From assembly GCA_030037545.1 (NCBI GenBank), contig JASHRF010000010.1, positions 1 to 64,000 on the forward strand: DNA of 64,000 bases, written 5' to 3'. Below, in pieces: positions 1 to 8,143 of the stretch. A program made the position numbers and the translations under genes. The stretch's first letter is position 1; each line of letters begins with the position of its first letter. Below the pieces are notes generated by a model, which saw only the letters and a program-made list of their open reading frames with translations, was not told where the DNA came from and searched no databases. Origin of the DNA: Acidobacteriaceae bacterium (GTDB lineage: Bacteria > Acidobacteriota > Terriglobia > Terriglobales > Acidobacteriaceae).

Positions 1-85
1 TGAAGTTCGTTGTGTCAACGACCATCCTCAAAGCAGGTCAGTCGACCGCCCGCTCCGGACCATAGCATATCTGTGGCGTACGCGT

Positions 86-1417
86 TCACCTGCCTTTTGC
101 CAGGAACAGCACTACCACCAGGAGCACGAGCAGAAGGAACGTGTTGATCACCAGTAATACCGGCACCATGGATTCAAGTTTGGTCTTGGGCGGCGCCGGT
201 ATAGCGACTGGCGGAAGCTTGAGTGCGGGCGGCGCCGGAATCGCCGGTGCAGGAGCTGGCGCGAGTTTGGGTGCGAGGGGCGCCGGCATCGCCGGGGCGG
301 CAGGAATGTGGGGCGCTGCGGGCACTGGCGGCGCTTGCATTGCCGGCACAGGAATCTGAAACGTGGCCGGTGCAGCAGGCGCGGGTGGCTCCGCTGGCGC
401 AGATTGGGCAACAGGAGCACTTTCTGCACCGATCTTTGCAATCATCCGGGTAAACTCCCCGGGACCGGAATTTACGGGAAGTGGCGACGGGGGCGCCGGC
501 ACGGCGGGAGCAGGAGGCGCAGCCGGCTGCTGCGCAAGTTTCTGAATCAGCCGCGTGACGCCGCCCGGTTCCGCGCCGGGCTCCGCGGGCGCCGGCGCAG
601 GCGCGGCAAACGGCGTCCGCGCGGCAGGACGATACGGCCCCGGCTCCTGCCTTCCTGCACCGGTCGGATTGCCTGCCGAGGTTGAGGAAAGCGAAGAAAG
701 CAGGCTGGTGACACTGGGCCCAGCGGCGGCCGGCGTGTCGGCGACGGGCTGCATTCCTTCTCGCCGGAGCGGCTCGGCCCCGGTGGCCGGGCTGGGTGCA
801 GGCGGCACAGAACGCGATGCGGATCCTGAAGCGGAAGCGTTGAAATACTGCGTAAAGCTTCCCGCGCCGGAAGCGGAATCCGATACTCCTGGCGACGAGA
901 GCCCCTTGGCGCCGGCGCTCGAAGCAGCCGCAGGGGGTAACCCGGGCAACTCGTCGGTTTTCTTTGGAGACGAGCCTGGCGTGGGGCTTTTGCCGCTCAC
1001 GAAAATGCGTGTGAATTCTCCCGGAGCGGGTCCGCCGTGTGCAATCGGCGCTGATGAAACGGACGCCGCTGCCGGCGACGGAGGAACTGGCGACAGCGGA
1101 CCTGCCGGCATAGGCTCTCCGGAGGCACGTGGCTCCAGGGTTTTCAAAAACCGGGTAAACTCGCCTGGCGCCGAGGCGGGCACAGCAGCTTGCGGCGTTC
1201 CAGAGGCCTGTTCCGGCGCTGCGAAGGCAGATCGCGCCGGGCCGGACGGTCCAAAAGGATCCGGCCCTGCGCCGGCTTGCGCAGGCGCTGCCGAACCGCC
1301 TGATGCCGCTGCGGTTTCCGGTTTGGTCTCGAAAGCGCGAAGGAACATCCCTGTTGCGCTCAGCGAATCTGCCTGCTCCGGCGTCTCGCTTCCTGATTTT
1401 TCATCTATTTTGGCCAT
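86..1417 (-). CDS. Pro/Ala-rich tail-anchored protein with repeated GEFTR motifs
   Basis: The protein has 443 residues. It is almost entirely low-complexity Pro/Ala/Ser sequence, with one strongly hydrophobic helix at the extreme C terminus (about 417-439) followed by KGR, so a tail-anchored protein with a cytoplasmic body is likely. Short motifs recur through the linker: APGEFTRFL (about 84), APGEFTRIF (about 132), GSFTQYF (about 186), GGVTRLI (about 285) and GPGEFTRMI (about 318), with weaker versions near 20 and 233. Each carries a Thr followed by Arg or polar and then hydrophobic residues. It is divergent from tssL, sharing a 270-bp intergenic region. With a PP2C phosphatase and a Ser/Thr kinase nearby, the Thr motifs could be phosphorylation or FHA-docking sites; that is inference. 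No enzyme domain is visible. Confidence 0.8.
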   Translation of the reverse strand: MAKIDEKSGSETPEQADSLSATGMFLRAFETKPETAAASGGSAAPAQAGAGPDPFGPSGPARSAFAAPEQASGTPQAAVPASAPGEFTRFLKTLEPRASGEPMPAGPLSPVPPSPAAASVSSAPIAHGGPAPGEFTRIFVSGKSPTPGSSPKKTDELPGLPPAAASSAGAKGLSSPGVSDSASGAGSFTQYFNASASGSASRSVPPAPSPATGAEPLRREGMQPVADTPAAAGPSVTSLLSSLSSTSAGNPTGAGRQEPGPYRPAARTPFAAPAPAPAEPGAEPGGVTRLIQKLAQQPAAPPAPAVPAPPSPLPVNSGPGEFTRMIAKIGAESAPVAQSAPAEPPAPAAPATFQIPVPAMQAPPVPAAPHIPAAPAMPAPLAPKLAPAPAPAIPAPPALKLPPVAIPAPPKTKLESMVPVLLVINTFLLLVLLVVVLFLAKGR

Positions 1418-1687
1418 CGCATCAGCCCCCTTGCCGAACGCAAGTCCCCACTGCGAAGCTTACACGCGCGCCCGGCGAGCGTAAAGTACTTCCGCATCCG
1501 TTTCTAGCAGCCTGGCCGGAAAACCAGGAAAAGAACTTCGTGGACGAAAACAAGTTGTGCCTTGTAATTCCCCGGTTGAGGTATTCTCTTAGTGATTTCC
1601 GAACCGCCTCGCTCGTTACCCCATCGCAACTTGATCGGGCTGGTTGTTTGGAGCCATCGACCCCGCCGTACACTTTAGGAGACACCG

Positions 1688-2419
1688 ATGCCTCAGCTTT
1701 CTCAATCGACTTACAACCTTGCCTCCTGTTACGAAAACGCGCTCACCATCATTCTGCGGCTTTCCACCATGCAGCCTCAGGCATCGGGCGACTCCCAGGA
1801 TTTCCGCGTCAGCATCCGGGCGGCGCTCAAGGCAGCCATGGAACAGGCCAAAACGCTGGGATACTCGAGCGAGATCAACCAGCTTGCATTCTTCGCGGTG
1901 GTTGGATTCCTGGATGAAAGCGTCCTCAAGGCTCAAAACCCATCCTTTGCGGATTGGGCGCAGCGGCCACTGCAAGAGGAGATGTTTGGGCATAATCGTG
2001 CCGGAGAGGTGTTTTTCGATCATCTCCACACCCTTTTGAACCGGCAGGATTCGCGAGAAACGGCGGATTGTCTCGAGGTCTATAGCCTCTGCATGCTGCT
2101 TGGCTTTAGAGGCCGTTACGCTTTGAGCGGCGGCGAGATCAACGTTCTCATCCGCCAGGCCCGTGAAAAGATCGATCGCATTCGGGGGCAACACGGTTTC
2201 ATGCCCCGCGCCGAGGCTCCGGACATCAAGGCCATTGCAACTGTCGACCGCTGGAGCAGGGGGTTGGGAATTGCGGCAATCGTATTGGTGGTCCTCACTG
2301 TTCTTGCCTTTGGTGGATTCTGGTTCATATTGAATTCGGGAGCCTCGCGCATCAGCTATAGCGGTTCCACGGTAATTGGGGTGGTTTCTCCCGAGCTGCA
2401 GAAGGTGGCTTTTTCTTGA
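1688..2419 (+). CDS. tssL: T6SS membrane-complex protein TssL (DotU family)
   Basis: TssL/DotU is an inner-membrane component of the type VI secretion trans-envelope complex and works with TssM. The 243-residue product has the DotU core: FLDESVL (about 75), W..RPLQEEMFG..RAGEVFF (about 90-110), LEVYSLCMLLGFRGRY (about 127-142), and one C-terminal membrane anchor at about 192-216. No OmpA-like peptidoglycan-binding domain follows the anchor, so this is the short form. The start is supported by AGGAGA about 6 bases upstream. It lies 79 bp upstream of tssM on the same strand. The other T6SS core genes (sheath, Hcp, ClpV) are not in this window. Confidence 0.9.
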   Translation: MPQLSQSTYNLASCYENALTIILRLSTMQPQASGDSQDFRVSIRAALKAAMEQAKTLGYSSEINQLAFFAVVGFLDESVLKAQNPSFADWAQRPLQEEMFGHNRAGEVFFDHLHTLLNRQDSRETADCLEVYSLCMLLGFRGRYALSGGEINVLIRQAREKIDRIRGQHGFMPRAEAPDIKAIATVDRWSRGLGIAAIVLVVLTVLAFGGFWFILNSGASRISYSGSTVIGVVSPELQKVAFS

Positions 2420-2498
2420 AAAGCCGCTTGGCCGCTCTGGCCTGAGGGTAACAGCAACTGTGGAACCGCTATGATCTCGCCCCTTCAGGGAGGGTAAA

Positions 2499-5400
2499 TT
2501 GGTTATCTATCTGCTTGCCGTTCTGGTCGTCGTGGTAGCCGCGCTCCTGGCATTTGGAATTGCTGCATTGCTGCATTTGCAGGGAGTCGCCTACGCCATT
2601 TTTGTGGTGTTGCTCCTGGTTATCGGAATCGCGGCTGCGGTCACAATTCTGGTGCTTCATTTCCGATCCAAGCGGCAGCAGGAAGAGGAGGGGAACGCAT
2701 CCGCCGGCGGCGATAGCGGCGAACTCGATCTCCTCCTCAACGATGCCAATCGCAAATTGCGAGCGTCCCAGCAGGGCGCCAAAACCCTCGATGCCCTGCC
2801 CCTGATCTACCTGCTCGGCCAGCCTGGCTCGGCGAAAACCACCACCGTGGTGCAATCCGGCCTCGATCCCGAACTTGTGGCCGGAACGGCGATGCACGAA
2901 ACCGAGCAGGTATCGACTGCGGTTCTCAATCTCTGGTTTACAGGAACCGCGGCGCTCCTCGAAATCGGATCTGCACTGCGTGGAAATTCTGCCCAGTTGC
3001 ATCGCCTGGTGCATCGCACCCGCGCCAAAGCCTATCGTTCCGCATTCGGATCGGGCGCCGCGCCCCGCGCGGCCATCGTCTGCCTCAGCATGGACCAGTT
3101 GCTGGTGCAGGATGGAGGGCAATCGCTTCTCGCAGCCGCCCACGCCACCAACGCGGACCTGCGCGAAATCAGCCGCCTGCTGGGAATGCCGATTCCGGTT
3201 TACGTGATCGTCACCAAAACCGATCGCGTTTCCCATTTTGATCAGTATGTGCGCAACCTCTCTGAAGACGAAGTCCGCCAGGTGCTCGGTGTTACCCTCC
3301 CGCGCACGGAAGCGTCTCCCGGAACCTACGCCGACCTCGCTTCCCGCTCGCTCGCCGAGGTCGTGGACGGCATTGTCTACAAACTCGGCGAATTTCGCGT
3401 GGAGATGCTCGATCGCGAAACCGATGCGCGAAATGCACCCGGGGTGTATGAGTTCCCGAGAGAATTCGGGAAGCTCCGCAAGGGCCTTAACCAGTACCTC
3501 GTGGAGCTCTGCAAGCCAAGTCAGCTAAGCGTCAATCCCTACCTGCGTGGAATCTATTTCACCGGCATTCGTGCCCGCGTGGTGGAACGGGTCGTCACGG
3601 CTCCCGAACTGGCTCAGGTTCCCGCCATGCAGGAAGCGGGGGCAACCCAATTCCTCAACATCTCAAAGATGCGGGCGGAGGGAGCCGCTCGCGCTGCGAC
3701 TGCCACCAGGGTATCGACCCGGGTTCCACAGTGGACCTTCCTTCCGCGGCTGCTCCCTGAAGTGATTCTCGGGGACAAGCGTGCGCTCTCTGCCAGCAAG
3801 CAATCCGCACCCGCGCGACTTTTCCGCAGGATTCTCTACGGTTCCGTCGTGGTCCTGGCGGCGTTTTACCTCATATTCCTGCTGGTTTCCTACTCCAACA
3901 ATGCGGCGCTTGAACACCGGGTAGCCTATGCCGCGGGTACGTTGTCCAGCTCCACTGCCGCACTTCCCGGAATGGTGGAACTGCAGGCACTCGACGATCT
4001 ACGCCAGTCCATCGTTCAGATGGACGATTTCCGCGCTCACGGGACACCTCTCAGCTATCGGTTCGGCCTTTATCAGGGAGGCAAGCTAGATGCGCAGGCG
4101 CGACGCGTTTATTTCGATCGCTTCCGGTCCTTGATCCTCAACCCGGCGCAGGAAAACTTCTTGAGTTACATGCGCTCGCTTCCCGACGCGCCGGCCACCA
4201 ACAGTGATTTCGGATCCTATCTCTCGGCTTACAATCCTCTGAAGGCGTACTTGATCACCACCAGTAATCCTGAGAAGAGCCAGGTGAAATTCCTCACCCC
4301 GGTGCTCCTTCAGTACTGGATCGGCACGCGCAGTGTGGACCCCGCCCAGCAGCAACTGGCGCAAAAGCAGATGGATTTTTACGGCAATGAGCTGCTGAGT
4401 CAACCGCCCTACGTCATCGCTCCGGATCCTGCCGTGGTGGAACACACGCGCGGCTATCTTTCCAAGTTTCTTGCTGAAACGCGCATCTACCAGGGCATGC
4501 TTTCCGACGCTGACCGAACCAGCCCTTCGGTCGATTTCAACAAACAGTATCCCGGCTCCGCGGCTTACGTGACGGATGCTCATGTGGTGCGCGGTGCCTT
4601 TACGTCCAGCGGATTCAAATTTATGCAGGATGCCATCCAGCACCCGGAGAAATACGCGCAGGGAGAGACGTGGGTGCTCGGAAATCAGAGCGGTCAGGCC
4701 TTGAATAGCGCGCAGATAAGCCAAGATCTGGAGGCTCTATACAAATCCGATTTCATGAAGGAGTGGCATGAGTTTCTGATCGACGCCCGTGTGGCCGGTT
4801 GCGGAAGTCTGAAGGAAGCTCCGGATCGCCTGAATGCCCTGGCGGGTCCCGCTTCACCTTTGCTGAGCCTGTTCTTCACGGTCTCGCACAATACAGCCGT
4901 GGCCGATCCCGCCATCAAGTCCACCTTCCAGCCGGCACAAGCCCTTGTCGATCCGAATGCCACCGACCGGTTGATCGGACCCGGCAACGCTCCTTACGTC
5001 ACCGCCCTCTCGCAATTGGCGGGCGCAGTCGAACTGGCTGCGCAGAACCCCGCGGCCGCGACGGATCCAACCGTCTTTGCGCCCGTCTCGCAGCAGGTGG
5101 TGATGGCCGGCGGAGCCGCGCAGCAGGCGGCGCAGTCTTTCAACGTCGATCAGCAAATGCACACCGAAGCTACGGTGCTGGGGTTGATGCAGGCGCCCAT
5201 TCAATGCGTCGCCAGGCTCGCTCCAAGTCCGGGAGCTCCGGCCAACGGCGCCGGGCAGAAGATCTGCGCCACCATTGCTCCGCTGCTGGCGAAATTCCCC
5301 TTTGCGCCTAATTCGCCAACGCAGGCTACCTTGCCTGAAGTGGATGCCGCTTTTGCGCCCGACACGGGAGCTCTCTGGGCTGTCTACAATACCTCCTTGA

Positions 5401-5945
5401 AGTCATACTTGGTCCCGCAGGGAGCACAGTACGGCGCCAATCCCGCAGCGCCGCAGCCGGTCAATCCACGTTTCCTCCAGTACTTCAATCGTGCTGCGCA
5501 TATCAGCACAACGCTGTATCCAGCCGGGCAGAAATCGGCGTCGCTCGCCTTCAATCTGCGCTTCCTTCCCGGCAATGGCGTATCCAGCGCCACGTTGATC
5601 GTGGACGGCCAGCGGATTCCCGCCGGCGCTGCCAGCCAGCAATTCACGTGGAACGGGGCCTCCGCACAAAGAGCATGGCTGGTGTACGACAACAACGAAG
5701 TCCTGCCCTTCCAGGGGACCTGGTCGCTGTTCCAACTGGTTCGAACCGCGCAGATCTCCCGAATGGCTGGCGGATACCGGCTCGATTATCCGATCAATAC
5801 AGCCACCACGATTGCAGGTCACACCATTGGCGGGACAGGAGGCAGTCAGAAGATCGCGAGCTTTGAGATTTCCGGCCCCGGCGCCGATCTGCTGGTTCCG
5901 GAGGGATTTTCCGGCCTGAGCTGTGCGTTGCCGGTGGTCAAATAG
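2499..5945 (+). CDS. tssM: T6SS membrane-complex protein TssM (IcmF family)
   Basis: TssM/IcmF spans the inner membrane and reaches the outer-membrane lipoprotein TssJ in the T6SS membrane complex. The product has 1148 residues, typical for the family. Two N-terminal membrane helices (about 3-25 and 30-54) precede a cytoplasmic NTPase-like domain with Walker A GQPGSAKTTT (about 107-116). A third helix at about 446-468 is followed by a long periplasmic region, ending in the beta-rich IcmF C-terminal domain (about 1030-1090, with TLIVDGQ and GTWSLFQLV). The start is TTG, placed because AGGGAGGG lies about 4-5 bases upstream and the sequence enters the first membrane helix directly. Its last bases overlap the convergent PP2C gene by 8 bp. 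Confidence 0.93.
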   Translation: MVIYLLAVLVVVVAALLAFGIAALLHLQGVAYAIFVVLLLVIGIAAAVTILVLHFRSKRQQEEEGNASAGGDSGELDLLLNDANRKLRASQQGAKTLDALPLIYLLGQPGSAKTTTVVQSGLDPELVAGTAMHETEQVSTAVLNLWFTGTAALLEIGSALRGNSAQLHRLVHRTRAKAYRSAFGSGAAPRAAIVCLSMDQLLVQDGGQSLLAAAHATNADLREISRLLGMPIPVYVIVTKTDRVSHFDQYVRNLSEDEVRQVLGVTLPRTEASPGTYADLASRSLAEVVDGIVYKLGEFRVEMLDRETDARNAPGVYEFPREFGKLRKGLNQYLVELCKPSQLSVNPYLRGIYFTGIRARVVERVVTAPELAQVPAMQEAGATQFLNISKMRAEGAARAATATRVSTRVPQWTFLPRLLPEVILGDKRALSASKQSAPARLFRRILYGSVVVLAAFYLIFLLVSYSNNAALEHRVAYAAGTLSSSTAALPGMVELQALDDLRQSIVQMDDFRAHGTPLSYRFGLYQGGKLDAQARRVYFDRFRSLILNPAQENFLSYMRSLPDAPATNSDFGSYLSAYNPLKAYLITTSNPEKSQVKFLTPVLLQYWIGTRSVDPAQQQLAQKQMDFYGNELLSQPPYVIAPDPAVVEHTRGYLSKFLAETRIYQGMLSDADRTSPSVDFNKQYPGSAAYVTDAHVVRGAFTSSGFKFMQDAIQHPEKYAQGETWVLGNQSGQALNSAQISQDLEALYKSDFMKEWHEFLIDARVAGCGSLKEAPDRLNALAGPASPLLSLFFTVSHNTAVADPAIKSTFQPAQALVDPNATDRLIGPGNAPYVTALSQLAGAVELAAQNPAAATDPTVFAPVSQQVVMAGGAAQQAAQSFNVDQQMHTEATVLGLMQAPIQCVARLAPSPGAPANGAGQKICATIAPLLAKFPFAPNSPTQATLPEVDAAFAPDTGALWAVYNTSLKSYLVPQGAQYGANPAAPQPVNPRFLQYFNRAAHISTTLYPAGQKSASLAFNLRFLPGNGVSSATLIVDGQRIPAGAASQQFTWNGASAQRAWLVYDNNEVLPFQGTWSLFQLVRTAQISRMAGGYRLDYPINTATTIAGHTIGGTGGSQKIASFEISGPGADLLVPEGFSGLSCALPVVK

Positions 5946-6747
5946 CCGGCGCACCGTCTTCCAGCTCGTACCCATCCGTTCCCGGCGCGGCTTCGGTGGC
6001 GCGCAGCGCGATGCAGGTAATGTTGTCTGCGCCTCCGCCGCGCTTGGCGTGTTCGATCAGCTTGTTGCAGAAAGATGCCAATTCCTCGGTATCGTTGCTG
6101 GCCGCGAGTATCTCCTCCGCACTCGCATAGCGCGTCAGACCATCTGTAGCCAGCAGAAGCAGATCTCCAGCTTGAAGCCGGGCTGCGAACAGATCGGGCT
6201 CCACCGTGTCCCCGGCGCCGATAGCGCGCGTGATGACCGATTGCAGGTCAGAAGCGGCGGCCATTTCCGGCGTGATATTTCCCTTGCGAACCTCTTCGGC
6301 CAGGAAGGAATGGTCCTGCGTGATCTGGGAGCAGGTCCCCTCCCGAAGAAGATACGCGCGGCTGTCGCCCACATTTGCCACCACGGCGCGATCGCCGTCC
6401 AGACATGCACACACCAGGGTCGTACCCATGTGGTTCAAGTCGGGGTTTCCATTGCCCGCATCCCGTACCGCCCGATTGGCTGCGACAATCGCGTTGAGCA
6501 GCCGGTCCTCAACCGGCTTCACTTCGGTGGCCACCAATTCTCCGTTGGGAACGCCGAAGCTTTCGATGAGGGTTTGCACCGCCATGCTGCTTGCCACTTC
6601 TCCGGCTGCGCTCCCGCCCATTCCGTCGCACACCACGAATATTCCCTGCTCGGCGTCGTAGCCGAAGCAGTCTTCGTTATTCGATCGCTTGCAGCCAATG
6701 TCGGTGGCAGCCGCAAAGGTGAAGGCGAGGATCGGTGGCCGGAGCAT
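5938..6747 (-). CDS. PP2C-family protein serine/threonine phosphatase (PppA-like)
   Basis: This metal-dependent phosphatase removes phosphate from Ser/Thr. The 269-residue protein is a single cytoplasmic PP2C domain with all expected metal-ligand motifs: RSNNED near the N terminus, VVCDGMGG.AAGE (about 45-58), GDSRAYLL (about 136), ATDGLTRY (about 199) and DNITCIAL (about 247). The start at 6747 is preferred over upstream options because GAGAAAGG lies about 6 bases before it and the fold begins there. It is downstream of the DUF4280 gene on the same strand and convergent with tssM. In characterised T6SSs, PppA-type phosphatases reverse PpkA kinase action on FHA proteins. The kinase at 17.1-21.1 kb is the likely partner, by inference. 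Confidence 0.9.
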   Translation of the reverse strand: MLRPPILAFTFAAATDIGCKRSNNEDCFGYDAEQGIFVVCDGMGGSAAGEVASSMAVQTLIESFGVPNGELVATEVKPVEDRLLNAIVAANRAVRDAGNGNPDLNHMGTTLVCACLDGDRAVVANVGDSRAYLLREGTCSQITQDHSFLAEEVRKGNITPEMAAASDLQSVITRAIGAGDTVEPDLFAARLQAGDLLLLATDGLTRYASAEEILAASNDTEELASFCNKLIEHAKRGGGADNITCIALRATEAAPGTDGYELEDGAPAI

Positions 6748-6844
6748 ATGGAACCTTTCTCGACCGGTCTTAACCAGGCAAACCCGCAACCTGCAACAGG
6801 AACCGCCGCAAATCATCCGCGCCGCGCAATTGTCGCGCTTCTAC

Positions 6845-7231
6845 CTACGGAACTTGAATTGTTTCCTCGCCCGGGTCGGTAAATGTGATGACGCCGCCCC
6901 AGACGCACATCAGTTGCGAGACGTTATCGAGGGTAGGAGCGTTGCCCAGAAGGACCGTTGCGGCGCCCGGAACCCAGGGCGCGGGAGTGTTTGGTATGCA
7001 GGGCATCGGCGTGAGCACACCTAGCGCCGCCGCCGTAGCCGCCGCTACCGTGGGATTCGACGGAGAATTGCACATTCCAAAGGGCATGATATTGGTCATC
7101 GGAATGTGATCCATGATATTCGCGTCCGGGACATTGGTCAGAACCTTGTTGGTCGGGAGTACAACCAGAGAACTCGGGGCCATGCCGAACGTGCATTGCA
7201 TCATGGCTCCCATGCAGACCTGCATCGGCAT
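6845..7231 (-). CDS. PAAR-like protein (DUF4280), candidate T6SS spike tip
   Basis: DUF4280 proteins are PAAR-like and are thought to cap the VgrG spike of contractile secretion systems. The 128-residue product has the family's Cys-containing blocks: QVCMGAMMQCTFG at the N terminus, NIMPFGMCNSP in the middle, PCIPNTPAPWVPGA (about 84-97) and LMCVWGGVITFTDPG near the C terminus. The start at 7231 is chosen because AGGAGG lies 6 bases upstream; an in-frame TTG six bases earlier would sit directly on the ribosome site. No toxin extension is attached, so any effector would have to be a separate protein. The gene is 97 bp upstream of the phosphatase on the same strand. Confidence 0.85.
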   Translation of the reverse strand: MPMQVCMGAMMQCTFGMAPSSLVVLPTNKVLTNVPDANIMDHIPMTNIMPFGMCNSPSNPTVAAATAAALGVLTPMPCIPNTPAPWVPGAATVLLGNAPTLDNVSQLMCVWGGVITFTDPGEETIQVP

Positions 7232-8143
7232 CGCCAACCTCCTGATCCAGTTTCAGTACGAATCGTGTTCACTAGAGCATAAAGGGGAAAGTTCCTTCCC
7301 ATGGGAAGAAACTGTGAAAATTATGCCCTGCCTATCGCCGTCCAGCGCGCCCCCGCCGGACAGTCACCGCAATGAGTGTCGCAATTTCGCGTGGCTTCCG
7401 CAAGAGCCAGGGCAGTAAATTCTGCCATTCCAGACCTGTTGAGCCGGCTTTCCAAGTCAGCATTCTTTCACGGGTCCAGCGTTTTCGCAACGACTGTGTC
7501 CGGATCGCAATTCTCTGCCGGGTGGCATTTTCCCAAGGAAAAGACACCCTTCACTACGCCTCAGATACCCTGGTGCGTGCGTTCTCGATCGACTTCAGCA
7601 CGACTGAGCCGGTCGCCTCGGTAGAAACCCCGGCCGCAGGCCTGACCCTCTGCCCGGTTACAAGACCGCACCGATAACAGTTTTTCGAAGACCGATCAAG
7701 CCGTGCCCCGATTCATGACCTCGCCGGTTTTGAATTCATCCGTCACCTGTAACGTCATGCCCGGTTCGAATGCCGTTTCCGCGAGGAGTCTTCCCCTTTC
7801 TCAGCCGCAAGCCTGCAACCCAACTCCGCAGCTTTTGTCTTGACGGGCCGAATGTTGCGTGTTAGTTTTTGTCACATCTAAGGAGTCTCACCAAACCGGA
7901 CCCGGACTCAACCGCAGGCTCAGTTAGGATGTGTGCCTGAGAGTTGAGGTGCTGTTTTCCGTCAGGAGGTTTTCCTGGCGCTTCCCTGTTTTTGTGGGTT
8001 TGCCGCGCTCCGCGGCCCACCGATGTGAAATTAGAGTTCGACAGCACTCCCTTTACGTGCCAGCCGATCCAGCCCCTGAATCAGTGTTCCCCATTCCCCC
8101 ACCCCACACCTGGGTTCTGGTGTTTGTTGTCTGGAGAAGAACG
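7232..8143. other. Intergenic region, no supported gene
   Basis: This region of about 900 bp separates the divergent DUF4280 and FG-GAP genes. Open frames of 60-100 codons exist on both strands (for example 7372-7677), but they overlap each other in different frames, lack ribosome sites and resemble no family. It probably holds the promoter and long leader of the giant surface-protein gene. I see no clear riboswitch or operator. Confidence 0.5.

Noticed and set aside
555-1484. 309-codon plus-strand open frame
   Set aside because: It is antisense to the Pro/Ala-rich protein, whose GEFTR repeats and C-terminal helix mark the true strand.
7372-7677. 101-codon ORF in the gap before the giant gene
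   Set aside because: There is no ribosome site, no family resemblance, and overlapping frames are equally open.
7931-8143. Upstream extension of the giant FG-GAP gene
   Set aside because: The frame is open, but it puts 71 residues before the signal peptide and there is a good ribosome site just before 8144.
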